Positions 5,092 through 6,596 of a DNA stretch of 6,596 nucleotides are shown piece after piece. This DNA comes from Phycisphaerae bacterium. Lineage in GTDB: Bacteria > Planctomycetota > Phycisphaerae > UBA1845 > Fen-1342. Numbering within the stretch: position 1 is the first letter of the stretch; each line of letters begins with the position of its first letter. Location: contig JALSRY010000778.1 of NCBI GenBank assembly GCA_026984555.1, positions 1 to 6,596 of the forward strand, read 5' to 3'. A program made the translations under genes and the position numbers. The notes beneath the pieces are model-generated. The model ran no database searches, was not told the origin of the DNA, and saw only the letters and a program-made list of their open reading frames with translations.

Positions 5092-6009
5092 GTGACCGAC
5101 GATTATCGCGTACAACTCGATGTCTTCACGGGGCCGCTCGACCTGCTCTTGTATCTTATTCGGCGGGACGAAGTGGATATCCAGGATATCCAGATCGCGC
5201 GGCTGACGGAGCAATACCTGGAATACGTCAAGCTGCTCGAACACCTGGACCCGAACGCCGCCGGTGACTTCCTGGTGATGGCATCGACGCTCGTGGAGCT
5301 GAAATCGAGGGCGTTGTTGCCGTCGCCGCCTGTGGAAGCGGGCGACGAAGAGGACGATCCGCGGGCGAGCCTGGTTCGGCAGTTACTGGAGTACAAGCGG
5401 TTCAAAGATGCTGCCGAGGCGTTGGGGCACGCTGCGGACGAGCGGCAGAAGCGTTACGTGCGGCGGCCGGGGAATCTGCCGCGAGAGCTCGAAGGGGTAG
5501 AGCTGGAGGAAGCGCAGGTTTGGGACCTGCTGGCGGCTTTTGGCCGGGTCATGGCGGCGATTGGCGAGGGGCCGGGGTTTCACGAGGTCACGTATGACGA
5601 AACGCCTGTCAGCGAATGGGCCGACCTGATCCTCGATACGATCGAGCAACGAGGGCCGACCAAGTTTCAGGCACTGTTCGCGGACCGCGACAGCCGGGCG
5701 GAAGTCGTGGGATTGTTCCTGGCGATGCTCGAGTTGATCCGCGCTCACCGGCTCCGGGCGGAACAGGACGTCCTTCACGGCGAGATCTACCTGTTTGTTC
5801 TCGACGAAGTTCCCGAGTACGACGAGACGGAAGGCGGGCTGTCGTCTGATGGGGATGAGTCGGTGGAAGGTGGCGAGTCGACGGCGCCGAATCCTGAGCT
5901 GGAAAGCGGCGACCCGGCGGCGGACGCGGATGCCGCATCGGGCTTGGGGGCGCAACACGCGTATGGGGAGCGTGACCAAGGAGAGTCGGACGATGAGCAA
6001 AGCAAGTGA
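5092..6009 (+). CDS. scpA: Segregation and condensation protein A, kleisin of SMC-ScpAB (305 aa)
   Basis: ScpA bridges the two SMC heads and, with ScpB, forms the bacterial condensin that organises and separates chromosomes. The N-terminal SMC-neck-binding region is clear: FTGPLDLLLYLIRRDEVDI (residues 12-30), then QYLEY and GDFLVMASTLVELKSRALLP (58-77). The C-terminal winged-helix region that contacts the SMC cap is at about 173-238 and ends EIYLFVLDE. Beyond it is an acidic, Ser/Gly-rich tail of about 65 residues (241-305) that typical ScpA proteins lack. The start is GTG at 5092 with AGGGA 4-5 bases upstream; no better start exists nearby. No scpB gene follows. The 3' end overlaps the next gene by 17 bases. 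Confidence 0.95.
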   Translation: MTDDYRVQLDVFTGPLDLLLYLIRRDEVDIQDIQIARLTEQYLEYVKLLEHLDPNAAGDFLVMASTLVELKSRALLPSPPVEAGDEEDDPRASLVRQLLEYKRFKDAAEALGHAADERQKRYVRRPGNLPRELEGVELEEAQVWDLLAAFGRVMAAIGEGPGFHEVTYDETPVSEWADLILDTIEQRGPTKFQALFADRDSRAEVVGLFLAMLELIRAHRLRAEQDVLHGEIYLFVLDEVPEYDETEGGLSSDGDESVEGGESTAPNPELESGDPAADADAASGLGAQHAYGERDQGESDDEQSK

Positions 6010-6457
6010 ACGTTTGGCGGAGTTGGGCGTAACACTGCCGCCGGTGCCGAAGCCGGTGGCGGCCTATGTGCCGTTTGTGCGTCACGGGCAGTTGTGTATC
6101 CTGAGTGGGCAGGTTCCGATCCGGAATGGGACGGTGGCCTACACGGGACAGGCGGGCCGCGAACAGTCGCTGGAGGCGGCACAGGATGCTGCCCGCCTCT
6201 GCGCGATCAATGCGATTGCGGTTGGCGCGGAGGCAGCCGGCGGCGTTGATAGGATCGAGCGGGTTCTCAAGGTGGTGGTCTATGTTGCGTCGGCGAATGG
6301 CTTTACCGAACAGCACCTGGTGGCCAACGGCGCGAGTAATCTCATCAAGGATGTATTCGGCGAAGCGGGGGCGCATGCGCGTGTCGCGGTGGGCGTCGCC
6401 AAGTTGCCGCTCGATGCCACGGTGGAAGTGGACGTCACGTTCGTTGCAGCCCCGTAG
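5993..6457 (+). CDS. RidA/YjgF/UK114 family protein (154 aa)
   Basis: RidA proteins hydrolyse reactive enamine/imine intermediates released by PLP enzymes, and related subgroups have other or unknown roles. Family features are ILSGQVP (residues 36-42), an Asn at 112 in the VANGASNLI segment, and HARVAVGVAKLP (128-139), whose Arg130 aligns with catalytic Arg105 of E. coli RidA. The Cys and the final Glu context of E. coli RidA are not kept. The N-terminal ERLAELGVTLP and the ~154-residue length fit the longer YjgF-like subgroup rather than canonical ~128-residue RidA, so deaminase activity is not assured. AAGGAG (5978-5983) lies within the scpA tail, 9 bases before this ATG. The 17-base overlap with scpA suggests coupled translation. 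Confidence 0.9.
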   Translation: MSKASERLAELGVTLPPVPKPVAAYVPFVRHGQLCILSGQVPIRNGTVAYTGQAGREQSLEAAQDAARLCAINAIAVGAEAAGGVDRIERVLKVVVYVASANGFTEQHLVANGASNLIKDVFGEAGAHARVAVGVAKLPLDATVEVDVTFVAAP

Positions 6458-6596
6458 CGCGTCGAAGCGCGCGGCGGCGTAGCCTGGTTGCCGACTCCGG
6501 AAGCCCACCAGCCCAGTGGCGATTCCTCGCCCGCTGGCCAAGGCGCCCGGAGCCGGGGCTTTGCCCCCCTACCCCGTGCGCCCCCCTACCGCTCCT
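6458..6596. other. Noncoding tail with hairpins and a C-rich direct repeat
   Basis: No gene is seen after the ridA stop. GGCGA/TCGCC (6518-6522 with 6527-6531) plus CCAG/CTGG outside it make an imperfect hairpin at 6513-6537. A weaker GCCC/GGGC hairpin at 6545-6559 is followed by TTT (6560-6562) and is a possible terminator. GCCCCCCTACC occurs twice, at 6563-6573 and 6580-6590, 17 bases apart and running towards the window edge. Whether the repeat continues cannot be seen. Confidence 0.4.

Noticed and set aside
3844..5244. Minus-strand open frame of 466 codons opposite trpS
   Set aside because: The plus strand encodes a full, canonical TrpS with HLGN and KMSKS motifs. Long antisense frames are common in GC-rich DNA, and this translation is Arg/His/Gln-rich with no recognisable domain.
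5609..6541. Minus-strand open frame of 310 codons opposite scpA and the RidA gene
   Set aside because: It is the antisense shadow of two recognised genes. The product has a low-complexity Arg/Pro composition and no supported start.
1..6596. CRISPR array, insertion sequence, tRNA or riboswitch
   Set aside because: No regularly spaced repeats, transposase-like frame, terminal inverted repeats, tRNA loop sequences or known riboswitch cores were found on reading both strands.

Overview
The window is GC-rich bacterial DNA with mostly housekeeping content. The source is probably a member of the Planctomycetota, perhaps Phycisphaerae. This is inferred from three things: a trpS-scpA neighbourhood I associate with planctomycetes, a HisRS fragment of the GLAYYTG/GFGMGD type, and a cluster of short secreted or membrane proteins typical of that phylum's uncharacterised gene set. 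None of these is proof. No mobile element, CRISPR array, tRNA or rRNA was found.

Layout from left to right. Positions 1-690 (+) hold the 3' half of a histidyl-tRNA synthetase gene, cut by the window edge. Positions 691-1100 are noncoding and lie between convergent genes. They contain a strong imperfect hairpin (866-920), an AT-rich inverted repeat (1004-1018) and a terminator-like hairpin for the minus-strand genes (1051-1074). Positions 1101-2002 (-) carry three tightly packed small genes for envelope proteins of 80, 95 and 111 aa, read from right to left. The last two look like diverged tandem paralogues. Positions 2003-2350 form a divergent control region with a promoter candidate on each strand and a perfect 17-nt interrupted palindrome just upstream of the next ribosome binding site.

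Positions 2351-2965 (+) encode a Mn-type superoxide dismutase followed by a long terminator-like hairpin. Positions 3072-3932 (+) encode an unknown two-helix membrane protein whose C-terminal part may be a bacterial PH-like fold. Positions 4039-5010 encode tryptophanyl-tRNA synthetase, 5092-6009 encode the condensin kleisin ScpA with an acidic tail, and 5993-6457 encode a RidA-family protein overlapping scpA by 17 nt. The final 139 bases hold no gene.

The two tRNA synthetases, ScpA, SOD and RidA are core functions: translation, chromosome organisation, superoxide defence and enamine/imine detoxification. scpA-ridA looks translationally coupled, and trpS may belong to the same transcript. The least understood part is the three-gene small envelope protein operon, which is the best candidate for an undescribed system.
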